A stretch of DNA of 64,000 nucleotides from Microbispora triticiradicis (GTDB lineage Bacteria; Actinomycetota; Actinomycetes; Streptosporangiales; Streptosporangiaceae). Each line of letters opens with the position of its first letter. The first letter of the stretch is position 1. Positions 50,804-59,774 of the stretch are shown in pieces. The stretch is from contig QFZU02000174.1 of assembly GCA_003260025.2 (NCBI GenBank), positions 17,285-81,284 on the forward strand. The letters are read 5' to 3'. A program made the translations under genes and the position numbers. The notes under the pieces are model-generated. The model was not told the DNA's origin. It ran no database searches and saw nothing but the letters and a program-made list of their open reading frames with translations.

Positions 50804-52357
50804 TCAGGCGGGCACCTTCTCCTGGCGCCCCTCCGGCTCCTCGCGCTCCTCCGGCGACTCCCGCCCGGGGTTCCCGTGCGGCGGCGCCTCGTCCAGCAGC
50901 GCGACGAGCTCGTCCATCGCCTCGCGCAGATGGCCGGTCACACTCCACACGTCCGGCACCCGGGTCGGGCACACGACGACGCCGAAGTCCAGCCGGTCGT
51001 CGTACGACGCGCAGGTGATGCTGATCCCGCCGGTGGCGTCGGTGACCACCGACAGCGGGTGGTAGGAGAGCATCCGCGCGCCGCACAGGTAGAGAGGCCG
51101 GCGCGGGCCGGGCACGTTCGACACGACGAGGTTCACGCCCGCCCCCGCCACTCCCGCGAGCCGGAACACGAGCGGCGTGGCCAGCGCGGCGAACGCGTTC
51201 GGCACCATCGCGCACACGTCGTCCAGCCAGCTGCGGTGGGAGACGGCGAAACGCCGCTTGGCGGCGCCCAGCGCGGCGCGTACGGCCGCGAGGCGCTCCC
51301 CGGGACGGGCGACGTCGGTCGCGAGCGGCGTGATCATCGCTGAGATGCGGTTGCCGACCCGCCCGTCCGCCGCGCCGGGCGATGCCGCCGTGGCACGCAG
51401 CGCGACCGGCACGGCGGCGACCAGCGGCCGGTCGGGCAGCGCGTCGTGCGCGAGGAGCCAGCGTCGCAGCGCCGAGGCGCACAGCGTCATGACCACGTCG
51501 TTCGGGCCCATGCCGAAGGCCCTGGCCACCCTTCTGACCTCCGCGAGCGGCACCGACCCGAACGCGACCGCGCGCGCCGCCGAGATCGGGCCGTTGAACG
51601 GCGTGCGCGGCGCGGCCAGCGGCGGCGTCTCCGGCAGCCGGCGTGGGTCTCCCGCGAGCGCGCGGGCCGCCTGGGCCACCAGCCGCGCGTCGGGCAGCGC
51701 CGACAGCACCGGGATCGCGTCCAGGTCGGCGGCGGCGCGGGCGAGCGAGCAGAGCGCCTCCACCGGCTGCACGATCGTCCGGGTGATCGCCCCGGCGAGC
51801 ATCGCGAGCAGCCCGGGCGGCTGCGGCGGCGCGGGGCTCGGGGACGCGGGTGCGGGCGCCTCCACGAGGCGCGGCTGCGGCGAGGGGTCGAGCAGCGCCG
51901 TCAGGATCTCCGACCCCGTCACGCCGTCGATCGCGCAGTGGTGCACCTTCATGTAGAGGGCGACCCGCCCGCCGGCCAGGCCGTGGATGAGGTGCGCCTC
52001 CCACAGCGGGCGTCTCCGGTCGAGCCGCCGCGCGTGGACGTCCGCCACGTACGCTGCGAGCTCCCCTTCGCCGCCCGGCGCGGGCAGGGTGGTCTCGTGC
52101 ACGTGCGCGCCGAGGTCCACGTCCGGGTCGTCGATCCAGTACGGCCGGTCCAGGCCGAAGGGCACGTCGGCCAGCCGCATCCGCAACGGCGCGGCGAGGT
52201 GCAGCCGCTCGCGCAGCAGGGTGAGCAGGGCCTCGCGGGTCAGGCCCCCCGAGGGTGAGGAGGACGGGTCGAAGACGGCCACGCCGGCCACGTGCGCCGC
52301 GGTCGTCGCCGACTCCACGGACAGGAACTGCGCGTCGAGTGCCGTCAGCTGGCGCAT
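50804..52357 (-). CDS. Wax ester synthase/diacylglycerol O-acyltransferase (WS/DGAT)
   Basis: A 517-residue acyltransferase that joins acyl-CoA to a long-chain alcohol or diacylglycerol, making storage wax or triacylglycerol at the membrane. The catalytic HHxxxDG motif is HHCAIDG at about residues 137-143. Also present: LDAQFLSVE at the start, LDRRRPLWEAHLI, NDVVMTLCASALRRWL (the PLW and ND motifs), and NVPGPRRPLYLCGA. An Ala/Pro-rich stretch (about 165-185) links the halves. The C-terminus is rich in Glu/Pro. RBS GGAGG is 8 bases upstream of the ATG. Confidence 0.92.
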   Translation of the reverse strand: MRQLTALDAQFLSVESATTAAHVAGVAVFDPSSSPSGGLTREALLTLLRERLHLAAPLRMRLADVPFGLDRPYWIDDPDVDLGAHVHETTLPAPGGEGELAAYVADVHARRLDRRRPLWEAHLIHGLAGGRVALYMKVHHCAIDGVTGSEILTALLDPSPQPRLVEAPAPASPSPAPPQPPGLLAMLAGAITRTIVQPVEALCSLARAAADLDAIPVLSALPDARLVAQAARALAGDPRRLPETPPLAAPRTPFNGPISAARAVAFGSVPLAEVRRVARAFGMGPNDVVMTLCASALRRWLLAHDALPDRPLVAAVPVALRATAASPGAADGRVGNRISAMITPLATDVARPGERLAAVRAALGAAKRRFAVSHRSWLDDVCAMVPNAFAALATPLVFRLAGVAGAGVNLVVSNVPGPRRPLYLCGARMLSYHPLSVVTDATGGISITCASYDDRLDFGVVVCPTRVPDVWSVTGHLREAMDELVALLDEAPPHGNPGRESPEEREEPEGRQEKVPA

Positions 52358-52647
52358 CTCGTCATCCTCCTGGCACTCCTCCCCGGCGCTCGGCGATCAC
52401 TCGCCTGCGTACCGTGACCATCATGGCAGTGGCGCGTTACCGCCGCATTTCTCCCGGGTGCCGCCGGGGGATGTCGAGGTGTGGCCGTGACCCGGGCCAG
52501 ACGATCGCGGCCGGTCAGGATTCCCTTGCAACCGGTTACAGCCGCCGCCCCACGAATGGTGATCCGATATGACATGGTTGTTCGAAAGCGCCGGTACAGG
52601 CGCATCACTTGGCCATGCGCCACGTGCGGACCGAGGAGAGGACAGAG

Positions 52648-53550
52648 ATGATCTCGGCTGGAGCGGGGACGACCTTCACGGACGGACGACCGGCTCAGCC
52701 GCGGGGCGGACCTACGGTCCTGCGCATGATGCTCGGCGGGCAGTTACGCCGCCTCCGTGAGAGCAGGAACATCAGCCGGGACGAGGCGGGGCGGGCGATC
52801 CGCGCCTCCAACTCCAAGATCTGCCGGTTGGAGCTCGGCCGCATCCCCTTCAAGCAGCACGACCTGGCCGAACTGCTCACCCTCTACGGCGTCACCGACA
52901 GCGCCGAGCGGGAGACGATGCTGGAACTGGCGCGACAGGCCGCCGTGCCCGGCTGGTGGCACCAGTACAACGACCTGCTGCCCAGCTGGTTCGGGCCGTA
53001 CGTCGGGCTGGAGGAGGCCGCCTCCACCATCCGCACCTTCGAGGCGCAGTTCGTCAACGACCTGTTGCAGACCGAGGAGTACGCCCGCGCGGTCTTCCGG
53101 GTGCGCCACAGAAGGGCGTCGATGTCCGACATCGACCGCCGGGTCAGCCTCCGCCTGCGGCGTCAGCGGCTGCTCGACCACCCCGACGGGCCCCGGCTGT
53201 GGTCCGTCATGGACGAGGCGGCGCTCCGCCGCCCCGTCGGCGGCCGCGCCGTGCAGCGCGGCCAGATCAAGCGCCTGATCGAGGTCTCCGCGCGCCCGGA
53301 CGTGACCCTGCAGATCCTGCCGTTCCGGGCCGGTGGTCACGCCGCGGCCGGGGGTTCCTTCACGATCCTGCGGTTCGCCGAGCCCGATCTCTCCGACGTC
53401 GTCTACCTGGAGCAGCTGAGCGGCGCTCTCTACCTCGACAAGCAGGAGGACGTCGACGACTACACCGTCGTGATGAGCGAGCTCAGCGTGCAGGCCGAGC
53501 CGGCCGGGAACACCGAATCCCTGCTCCACGCGATCCTCCGGGAGATCTGA
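52648..53550 (+). CDS. HTH-XRE / DUF5753 regulator
   Basis: A 300-residue regulator of the same family as the one at 1815. The helix-turn-helix is LRRLRESRNISRDEAGRAIRA with SNSKICRLELGR (about 35-68). The DUF5753 part contains WWHQYNDLLPSWFGPYVGLE, FVNDLLQTEEYARAV and VTLQILPFRAGGHAAAGGSF. ATG at 52648 is chosen because GAGGAGAGG lies 6 bases upstream; an ATG at 52615 would add residues with no RBS. No DUF397 partner is adjacent. It is divergent from the WS/DGAT gene, with a gap of about 290 bases between them in which I find no other feature. Confidence 0.88.
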   Translation: MISAGAGTTFTDGRPAQPRGGPTVLRMMLGGQLRRLRESRNISRDEAGRAIRASNSKICRLELGRIPFKQHDLAELLTLYGVTDSAERETMLELARQAAVPGWWHQYNDLLPSWFGPYVGLEEAASTIRTFEAQFVNDLLQTEEYARAVFRVRHRRASMSDIDRRVSLRLRRQRLLDHPDGPRLWSVMDEAALRRPVGGRAVQRGQIKRLIEVSARPDVTLQILPFRAGGHAAAGGSFTILRFAEPDLSDVVYLEQLSGALYLDKQEDVDDYTVVMSELSVQAEPAGNTESLLHAILREI

Positions 53551-53572
53551 GGCCGGGGGACCCGAAATCTGG

Positions 53573-55258
53573 TCACCGGCCGCCCAGACGGGCCAGCAGC
53601 CGGTCGAGCGGCCAGGTGTTGACGACGTCGTCCGGCGTGAGCCAGGCACGCTGGGCGATCCCCACGCCGTACCTCTGGTGGGCCAGATGCGGGATGGCGT
53701 GGGAGTCGCTGTCGATGGAGAACGTCACGCCGTGGTGGCGCGCGAGCCGCACGAGATCGGAGGGCAGATCGGCCCGGTCGGGGTAGGAGTCGATCTCCAT
53801 GATCGTGCCGGTCCGGGCGGCGGCGCGGAACACGGCGTCCCAGTCGGCGTCCACCGGAGGCCGCTTGCCGATCTTCCGGGTCGTGGGGTGACCGATGACG
53901 TGGACGTGCGGGTTCTCGCAGGCCGTGACGAAACGGCGGGTCATCTCCTCCCGCGACTGGGTGAAGTGCGAGTGCACCGAGGCCACGCAGACGTCGAACC
54001 CGGCCAGCACCTCGGCCGGCCAGTCCACCGAGCCGTCGGGGGCGATGTTCAGCTCGCTGCCGTGCAGCAACCGCATGTCCGGATATTTCGCCTGAAGGTC
54101 GGCGATGCGGGCCCGCTGGGCGAGGGCCTTGTCGAGCGTCATCCGATGCATGACCAGGTCGGGCGCGTGGTCGGTCACCGCGTAGTAGGAGTAGCCCCGG
54201 GCGGCCGCGGCGGCGACCATGTCCTCCAGCGAGGCGATCCCGTCGGTGAGGTCGGTGTGGGTGTGCAGGTCGCCCCGGAGGTCGCCCAGCTCCACCAGGC
54301 GCGGCAGCTCGCCGCGCAGCGCGGCCTCCACCTCCCCGCCGTCCTCACGCAGCGTGGGAGGCACCCACCGCATGCCGAGCGCCTGGTAGATCTCCTCCTC
54401 GGTCTCCGACGCGATCAGCCGCTCCCCGTCGAACAGGCCGTACTCCGACAGCTTCCAGCCCTTCCTGACCGCCATCTCCCGGATGCGGACGTTGTGCTCC
54501 TTGCTGCCGGTGAAGTAGACCATCGCGGCGCCCCACGACTCGGCCGGGACCAGCCGCAGATCGACCTGCAGGCCGCGGTCGGTCCGCACCGAGGTCTTCC
54601 GCTCGCCCTTCGCGATGACCTCGGTGACGTACGGCTGCCGGGCGAACAGGTCCATCAGGCCGGGGTCGCCGACGGCGAGGACGTCGATGTCGCCGATCGT
54701 CTCGCGCATCCGCCGCAGCGACCCCGCGACGGCGATCCTCTCGGCGGGCAGCGAGGCGACGACCCGCTCGGCGAGGTCCGTCGCGATCCCGAGGTGGACC
54801 CGGTCGCCCGACCGCTCCATGTGCTCGATGCCCTTGAGCAGGTTCTCCTCGGTCCTGGCGCCGAAGCCGCGCACGCCGCCGAGGCGGCCGGCCCGGATGG
54901 CCTCGGCCAGGGCGGCGGGGGAGTCGATGCCCAGCTCCTGGAACAGGAACAGCGCCTTCTTCGGGCCGAGCGAGGGGATCCGGGTCAGCCTGCGCACCCC
55001 CTCGGGCACCCGCGCGCGCAGGTCGTCGAGCTGCCGGAAGCTGCCCCGCGCGAGGAACTCCTCGACCTTCTTGGCGATGGCCTCGCCCACCCCGGGGATC
55101 GACCGGACGTCGGTCTCGCCGAGGTCTCCGGGGAACCCCGCGATCGACTTGGCCGCCTTCTGGTAGCTGCGCACCCGGAACGCGTCCCCGCCGTTCAGCG
55201 CGAAAAGCTCGGCGTACTCCTGCAGCGCCGCGGCCGCCTCGTCATTGGCCCGTCCCAT
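53573..55258 (-). CDS. polX: PolX: family X DNA polymerase with PHP phosphoesterase domain
   Basis: A 561-residue repair polymerase. N-terminal helix-hairpin-helix region (YQKAAKSIAGFPGDLG; IPGVGEAIAKKVEEF), then the polymerase active site GSLRRMRETIGDIDVLA (metal-binding Asp pair) and YFTGSKEHNVRIREMA. The C-terminal PHP domain (about 335-560) has DLHTHTDLTDG, HGSELNIAPDG, VIGHPT and SIDSDSHA metal ligands, and provides 3'-5' exonuclease or AP-endonuclease activity. Acts in base-excision and gap repair. The ATG has TACGCT 7 bases upstream (leaderless). Convergent with the HTH gene, 22 bases apart. Confidence 0.94.
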   Translation of the reverse strand: MGRANDEAAAALQEYAELFALNGGDAFRVRSYQKAAKSIAGFPGDLGETDVRSIPGVGEAIAKKVEEFLARGSFRQLDDLRARVPEGVRRLTRIPSLGPKKALFLFQELGIDSPAALAEAIRAGRLGGVRGFGARTEENLLKGIEHMERSGDRVHLGIATDLAERVVASLPAERIAVAGSLRRMRETIGDIDVLAVGDPGLMDLFARQPYVTEVIAKGERKTSVRTDRGLQVDLRLVPAESWGAAMVYFTGSKEHNVRIREMAVRKGWKLSEYGLFDGERLIASETEEEIYQALGMRWVPPTLREDGGEVEAALRGELPRLVELGDLRGDLHTHTDLTDGIASLEDMVAAAAARGYSYYAVTDHAPDLVMHRMTLDKALAQRARIADLQAKYPDMRLLHGSELNIAPDGSVDWPAEVLAGFDVCVASVHSHFTQSREEMTRRFVTACENPHVHVIGHPTTRKIGKRPPVDADWDAVFRAAARTGTIMEIDSYPDRADLPSDLVRLARHHGVTFSIDSDSHAIPHLAHQRYGVGIAQRAWLTPDDVVNTWPLDRLLARLGGR

Positions 55259-55265
55259 GTCCGCC

Positions 55266-55271
55266 AGCGTA
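55266..55271 (-). promoter_or_regulatory. Leaderless -10 box for polX
   Basis: On the minus strand TACGCT ends 7 bases before the ATG at 55258; there is no Shine-Dalgarno. Confidence 0.5.
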
Positions 55272-55334
55272 CGGCAGCCGTACGACAGGAACCGGGGCCA
55301 GGCGCATGGTCGGAGGGTATGGCCAGAGGTCCGG

Positions 55335-55868
55335 TCACACGCGGGAGAACGGCTCGGCGTACGCGAACGGTCCGCGCGGCGCGGACCGCCCGAAGACGCG
55401 CACCTGGAAGAACTCGCCCCAGGACGGGTCCGGCGCCGCGACGCCGTGCGCCGAGGCGGGCTCGAAGCCGAACCGCCTGTAGTAGGCGGGGTCGCCGAGG
55501 AGCCCCACCAGCGGCTCGCCGAGCGCCTCCGCCGCCCCGAGCACGGCGTGCACCAGCGCCGATCCGACTCCCCGCCGCTGGTGGGCGGGGTGCACGGACA
55601 GCGGGCCGAGGCCGACCACGGGCACGGTCCCCACGTGGGCCCTGGTGCAGAGGACGTGACCCGCGATCCCGCCGTCCGGCGCCGGCGCGACGAGCGACAG
55701 CTCCGGCAGCCAGCCCGGGTCCGTACGCAGCTCGTCGAGCAGGACGGCCTCGACCGGCGGCAGGTGCGGCCGGCCCGGGTGGCGGGCCTCCTGGTGCGGA
55801 GCGAAGGCGGCGGCGACCACCTCACGCACGGCCTCGGCGTCGCCGGGGTTCTCACGTCGGATCAGCAC
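55335..55868 (-). CDS. GNAT-family N-acetyltransferase
   Basis: A 177-residue acetyltransferase. The acetyl-CoA motif VVGLGPLSVHPAHQRRGVGS is at about residues 91-110; LGDPAYYRRFGF, which follows, is characteristic of YhbS-like members. The C-terminus FQVRVFGRSAPRGPFAYAEPF is typical of that group. GTG at 55868 (starting VLIRRENPGDAEAV) gives the family's normal beginning; a farther upstream start would add a basic lead. The substrate is unknown. Confidence 0.9.
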   Translation of the reverse strand: MLIRRENPGDAEAVREVVAAAFAPHQEARHPGRPHLPPVEAVLLDELRTDPGWLPELSLVAPAPDGGIAGHVLCTRAHVGTVPVVGLGPLSVHPAHQRRGVGSALVHAVLGAAEALGEPLVGLLGDPAYYRRFGFEPASAHGVAAPDPSWGEFFQVRVFGRSAPRGPFAYAEPFSRV

Positions 55869-55950
55869 CCGTACAGCCTGCCGCCCGCCCTTGGCCCCCG
55901 GCAACGCATTTCGGTCGTGACCCGCATGCCGCTCCGCGGCGGGCGGCCCG

Positions 55951-56925
55951 CTAGTACTGCGGCGACCTGGCCTGGTACGGCTCCTGCAGGAAGGCGATCT
56001 CCTCCTCGGTCAGCGTGAGGTCCACCGCGGCGAGCGCGTCGTCCACGTGGTGCTCCTTGGTCGCGCCGATGATGGGGGCGGTCACGCCCGGACGGCCGAG
56101 CAGCCACGCGAGGGCGACGGTGGCGGGCGAGACGCCCCTGTCGGCGGCGGTCCGCGCCACCCGGTCCAGGATCTCCTCGACGGCCGGTCCGCCGTACAGC
56201 TGCCGCTGCCGGGCGCCGTCGCCGGTCTGCCGCGCGGTGTCGGCCGCCTGGCCGGCGCGGGCGAGCAGGCCGCGGGCGAGCGGGCTCCACGGGATGAGTC
56301 CCACGCCCTGGTCGAGGCACTGCGGGATCATCTCCCGCTCCTCCTCGCGGTCCAGGAGGTTGTAGTGGTTCTGCATCGAGACGAACCGGGTCCATCCGCG
56401 CCTTTCGGCGGTGTGCTGGGCCTTGGCGAACTGCCAGGCCCGCATGCTGGAGGCGCCGATGTAGCGGGCCTTGCCGGCCTTGACGACGTCGTGCAGCGCC
56501 TCCATCGTCTCCTCGATCGGCGTCTCGTCGTCCCACCGGTGGATCTGGTAGAGGTCGACGTGGTCGGTGCCCAGGCGGGTGAGAGAGGCGTCGACGGCCG
56601 ACATGATGTGCTTGCGGGACAGGCCCCCGTCGTTCTGACCCTCGCCCATCGGGAAGTAGACCTTGGTGGCGAGCACGTAGTCGTCGCGCCGGGCGAAGAT
56701 CTTGCGCAGCAGCCGCCCGGTGACCTCCTCGCTGACCCCGGCCGAATACATGTCGGCGGTGTCGAAGAACGTCACCCCGCCCTCGGCGGCCCTGCGGACG
56801 ATGGGCTCGGCGAGATCCTCCTCCAGGGCCCAGCCGCCCCACTTGGAGGGCTCCCCGTAGCTCATCATGCCGAGGCAGAGCCTGCTGACCTTCAAACCAG
56901 TGGTGCCAAGTCGTCCGTATTCCAT
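55951..56925 (-). CDS. Aldo/keto reductase
   Basis: A 324-residue NADPH-dependent reductase with an intact catalytic tetrad: Asp and Tyr in FFDTADMYSAG, Lys in LATKVYFP and His in LYQIHRWD. GASSMRAWQFAKAQ and LIPWSPLARGLLA are typical of the YajO/YhdN group. It lies 28 bases after the P450 stop on the same strand, but has a TAAGGT box 6 bases before its ATG, so it may have its own leaderless promoter as well as read-through from the conservon. It may reduce a carbonyl made by the P450; that is speculative. Confidence 0.93.
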   Translation of the reverse strand: MEYGRLGTTGLKVSRLCLGMMSYGEPSKWGGWALEEDLAEPIVRRAAEGGVTFFDTADMYSAGVSEEVTGRLLRKIFARRDDYVLATKVYFPMGEGQNDGGLSRKHIMSAVDASLTRLGTDHVDLYQIHRWDDETPIEETMEALHDVVKAGKARYIGASSMRAWQFAKAQHTAERRGWTRFVSMQNHYNLLDREEEREMIPQCLDQGVGLIPWSPLARGLLARAGQAADTARQTGDGARQRQLYGGPAVEEILDRVARTAADRGVSPATVALAWLLGRPGVTAPIIGATKEHHVDDALAAVDLTLTEEEIAFLQEPYQARSPQY

Positions 56926-56931
56926 GTGAGC

Positions 56932-56937
56932 ACCTTA
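56932..56937 (-). promoter_or_regulatory. Leaderless -10 box for the aldo/keto reductase
   Basis: Minus-strand TAAGGT ends 6 bases before the ATG at 56925, in the 28-base gap after the P450 gene. Confidence 0.5.
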
Positions 56938-56953
56938 TTGCTCCGGCCTGACC

Positions 56954-58294
56954 TCACCTGGAGGCGTTCCAGGTGTTCGACAGGCCCTGGCCGGTCGGCA
57001 CGGCCGGGCTGAACCGTACGGGCAGGGCCTCCAGGCTGCGAACCCACAGCGAAGGGCGCCAGCGCAGCGCGTCCGGTTTCACGGCGAGGTAGACGTCGGG
57101 CAGCCGGTCGAGGAGGACCTCCACGGCCGTCTTGGCGATGATCCCGCCGAGCTCGGGCGCGGGGAAGGGACAACCGTACTCGCCGTGGCCGAAGGCCAGG
57201 TGCGCCCGGTTGGCGCCGGAGCCGGCATGCGCGGCCGGTTGCACCTGCGGATCGGCGTTGGCCGCGGCGACACCGAGCACCAGCATGTCGCCCCGGCGGA
57301 TGCGCCGCCCGGCCAGTTCGCAGTCCTGCACGGCCCAGCGATTGGGCATGTTCGGCGTGGGCGGGTCCTTCCACAGCACGTCGTTCAGCGCCTCGCCGAC
57401 GCTGCTGCGGCCGCCCTGCAGGCTCATCGAGAAGTGGTCGTCCATCAGCATCAGCCGCAGGGTGCTGCCGATCCAGTTGGAGCAGTTGTCGTGGGAGGAG
57501 ATCATCGTCATGATCAGGTCCTGGACGATCTCCTCGTCGGTGACCCGCGCGTGGTGGGCCAGCATGTGCGAGGTGAGGTCGTGGCCGGGCAGGGCGCGCT
57601 TGTCGGCGATGAGCCGGCTGAGCTTGCCCAGTATTCGGGTGACCGCCGGGAGGGCCTCCTCGCCCCCGCCCAGCACGTGGTTGACGTCCTCGACCAGCTC
57701 CGGCAGGTCGGTCTCCGCCAGCCCGAACAGCCGGGTGATGACCTGAGCCGGAATCCGGTCGGCGTACCGGGAGATGAGGTCGGTCTGGCCGTCCCCGGAG
57801 AACTCGTCGATCGCGCGGTCGGCGATCTGCTCGCAGATCAGGGCGAGCTCCGTGCGGTCGACGGTGTCCAGCGCGTCGCTGATGGCGCCGACCCGCCGCT
57901 GGTGCTCGGCCCCCTCGGTGTACATCACGGACGGCTGCCATGTCACGTACGGGCGCGCCGGCCAGTCAGGGGGGAGGAGGTCCTGCAGGTTCCAGCGCCT
58001 GGGGTCGCGGCTGAACAACCGCGGCTGGCTGGTGACATGGTGCAGCTCGCGATAACCGATCACGTACCAGACGGGCATGCCGTCGAGGAGAACGGGGACG
58101 ACGGGGCCGTGCTCGCGGCGCATCTCCTGGAACAGCGCGGTCGGGTCGTCGCCGATCAGTGACGCGTGCAGTCGTACGGCATCGGCGTGGTCGGCGTATC
58201 CCTCCAGCGGCTCCCGTCTCCGCTCGGCATGCTGCGATGCGGGCGAGACGGCGGACGGGTCTGTGGGGTCGTGGAGGGGAGGGGAGTTCGTCAC
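56954..58294 (-). CDS. Conservon cytochrome P450 lacking the ExxR motif (CYP157-like)
   Basis: A 446-residue P450. The heme-binding loop AFGHGEYGCPFPAPELG is present (Cys375). The K-helix, which should carry Glu-x-x-Arg, reads ALNDVLWKDPP (about 302-312), with Trp308 in the Arg position. The I-helix lacks the usual Ala-Gly-x-x-Thr and reads MISSHDNCSNWIGS. Loss of ExxR is known for the CYP157 family of actinomycetes, which is encoded in conservons as here. GTG at 58294 shares GTGA with the stop of the CvnD gene. The catalytic role is unclear; no ferredoxin gene is adjacent. Confidence 0.88.
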   Translation of the reverse strand: MTNSPPLHDPTDPSAVSPASQHAERRREPLEGYADHADAVRLHASLIGDDPTALFQEMRREHGPVVPVLLDGMPVWYVIGYRELHHVTSQPRLFSRDPRRWNLQDLLPPDWPARPYVTWQPSVMYTEGAEHQRRVGAISDALDTVDRTELALICEQIADRAIDEFSGDGQTDLISRYADRIPAQVITRLFGLAETDLPELVEDVNHVLGGGEEALPAVTRILGKLSRLIADKRALPGHDLTSHMLAHHARVTDEEIVQDLIMTMISSHDNCSNWIGSTLRLMLMDDHFSMSLQGGRSSVGEALNDVLWKDPPTPNMPNRWAVQDCELAGRRIRRGDMLVLGVAAANADPQVQPAAHAGSGANRAHLAFGHGEYGCPFPAPELGGIIAKTAVEVLLDRLPDVYLAVKPDALRWRPSLWVRSLEALPVRFSPAVPTGQGLSNTWNASR

Positions 58295-58890
58295 GGCATG
58301 CTCTCTCGGGCGGGCAGCTGGTCGTAGGTGCGGGTGAGGTGCTCGATGAGCGTGATCAGCACGTGCTTGGACGAGGACCGCTCTCTCGCGTCGCAGTCGA
58401 TGAGCGGGACCTCGGGCGACAGTGCCAGCGCCTCGCGCACCGAATCCAGGGTGGGCCCGTCGGTGAAGCGGTTGACCGCGACGACGAACGGGGTCCGGTG
58501 GTGCTCCAGCCGGTCGATGGAGTACCAGGAATCCTCCAGGCGGCGGGCGTCCACCAGGACGACCGCGCCCAGACTGCCGGCGAACAACTGGTCCCACACG
58601 AACCAGAACCGCTGCTGACCGGGCGCGCCGAACAGGTAGAGCACCTTGCTCTCGTTCAGCGTGATCCGGCCGAAGTCGAAGGCCACCGTGGTGGTCGACT
58701 TGGTCCGTACCCGGCTGGCGTCGTCGATGCCCACGCTCGCCTGGGTCATGAGCTCCTCGGTGCTCAGCGGGCGGATCTCGCTCACCGAGCCGACCATGGT
58801 CGTCTTTCCGGCCCCGAACCCGCCGACGATCACGATTTTCAGGGCGTCCGCGGCGGTCGTGCGTAGCGGCGTTCGCGTGGTGGCCGCCAT
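58291..58890 (-). CDS. cvnD: Conservon GTPase CvnD
   Basis: A 199-residue small Ras-like GTPase of the MglA/CvnD group. The P-loop is GGFGAGKTT (about 22-30), a switch region follows (TTTVAFDFGRITL), then FGAPGQQRFWFVWDQLF in place of DxxGQ, and VAVNRF in place of NKxD. It is membrane-associated through the other conservon proteins and relays a signal from CvnA. ATG at 58890 is used; a GTG at 58914 inside the CvnC gene is an alternative. Confidence 0.93.
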   Translation of the reverse strand: MAATTRTPLRTTAADALKIVIVGGFGAGKTTMVGSVSEIRPLSTEELMTQASVGIDDASRVRTKSTTTVAFDFGRITLNESKVLYLFGAPGQQRFWFVWDQLFAGSLGAVVLVDARRLEDSWYSIDRLEHHRTPFVVAVNRFTDGPTLDSVREALALSPEVPLIDCDARERSSSKHVLITLIEHLTRTYDQLPARESMP

Positions 58891-58894
58891 CTGG

Positions 58895-59251
58895 TCAGAG
58901 GTTGTGGAGTGCAACGAGCACCTGCCTGAGGATTTCGGGATCCGGTCGTCCGGCCTGTGCGGCGATCGACGGATGACGGACGGTGATGCGACCGGTGTCC
59001 AGCAGGTCGCACAGCAGGATCTTCACCACGCTGACCGGCAGCCGCAGTTCCGCCGAGATCTCCACCACCGCAGTCGGCCGCTGGGCCATCCGCAGGATCT
59101 TGATGTGCTCGGACTGCATACCGGGGGTGGGGGCGCACTCGCTGACGATGAGGGAGACGGAGTCGAAGGTCTTCTCATCGGCGCTGGTACGCCCACCGGT
59201 GACCGTGTAGAGCCGGTCAGGGTCTTCTTGGTCGATGGCTCGCCGTGTCAT
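58895..59251 (-). CDS. cvnC: Conservon DUF742 protein CvnC
   Basis: A 118-residue protein of family DUF742, the third gene of conservons. Core: DRLYTVTGGRTS near the start, then MQSEHIKILRMAQRPTAVVE and LPVSVVKILLCDLLDTGRITV, a winged-helix-like region. It may tie the GTPase to membrane or DNA. Its ATG overlaps the stop of CvnB (ATGA). Confidence 0.93.
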   Translation of the reverse strand: MTRRAIDQEDPDRLYTVTGGRTSADEKTFDSVSLIVSECAPTPGMQSEHIKILRMAQRPTAVVEISAELRLPVSVVKILLCDLLDTGRITVRHPSIAAQAGRPDPEILRQVLVALHNL

Positions 59252-59682
59252 CCGCGGTCGTCGCTGTTCTCCGCTTGCCGCGGCGCCGCGGTGAGGTACA
59301 CCCCGATCTGCTCCACCAGTTCGTTCATGTTGTGCGCGATGAGCCCCACCTCGCCGTCCTCCTCGGCCACCACGGCCAGGTGGGCGCCGTCCCCGGCCGG
59401 CACGATGAGCAGCAGTCCGCCGGCGAACTCCACCATCGCCTGCCCCGCTCCGATGCCGTCCCCGAACTCGGCGGAGGCGCTCAGCGAGAGGCTCTGGATC
59501 CCGGCGGCCAGGGCGGAGAGCTGGTCGGCCCCGTCCCGGCCGAGGCCGGCGGTGAAGCTCATCTTCAGGCCGTCCCTGGTCAGCACCAGCACATGCCTGA
59601 TCCCCGGGGTCTTCTTCTTGAGGTTCTCCAGTAGCCAGTCGAAGTCACGATCGGTGGTGTGCGAAGCGTCGGTTGTGCTCAT
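59248..59682 (-). CDS. cvnB: Conservon roadblock/LC7 protein CvnB
   Basis: A 144-residue roadblock/LC7-domain protein. DWLLENLKKKTPGIRHVLVL, SFTAGLGRDGADQLSALAAG and MVEFAGGLLLIVPAGDGAHL match the MglB-like fold. It probably acts as GTPase-activating or scaffold partner for CvnD. It follows the sensor by 92 bases and overlaps the next gene. Confidence 0.93.
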   Translation of the reverse strand: MSTTDASHTTDRDFDWLLENLKKKTPGIRHVLVLTRDGLKMSFTAGLGRDGADQLSALAAGIQSLSLSASAEFGDGIGAGQAMVEFAGGLLLIVPAGDGAHLAVVAEEDGEVGLIAHNMNELVEQIGVYLTAAPRQAENSDDRG

Positions 59683-59774
59683 AGAAACGACGGGGTGCCC
59701 CTTCGGCGCGGGAGGGACGCCCCCTGCCTCCTCATCTGTGAATCCAAAGACGTCCGGTGGTCAGCGGACGCGTG

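Noticed and set aside
57185..58162. Plus-strand open frame opposite the P450
   Set aside because: A shadow frame with Gly/Arg/Val-rich translation; the minus strand encodes a P450 with its heme loop.
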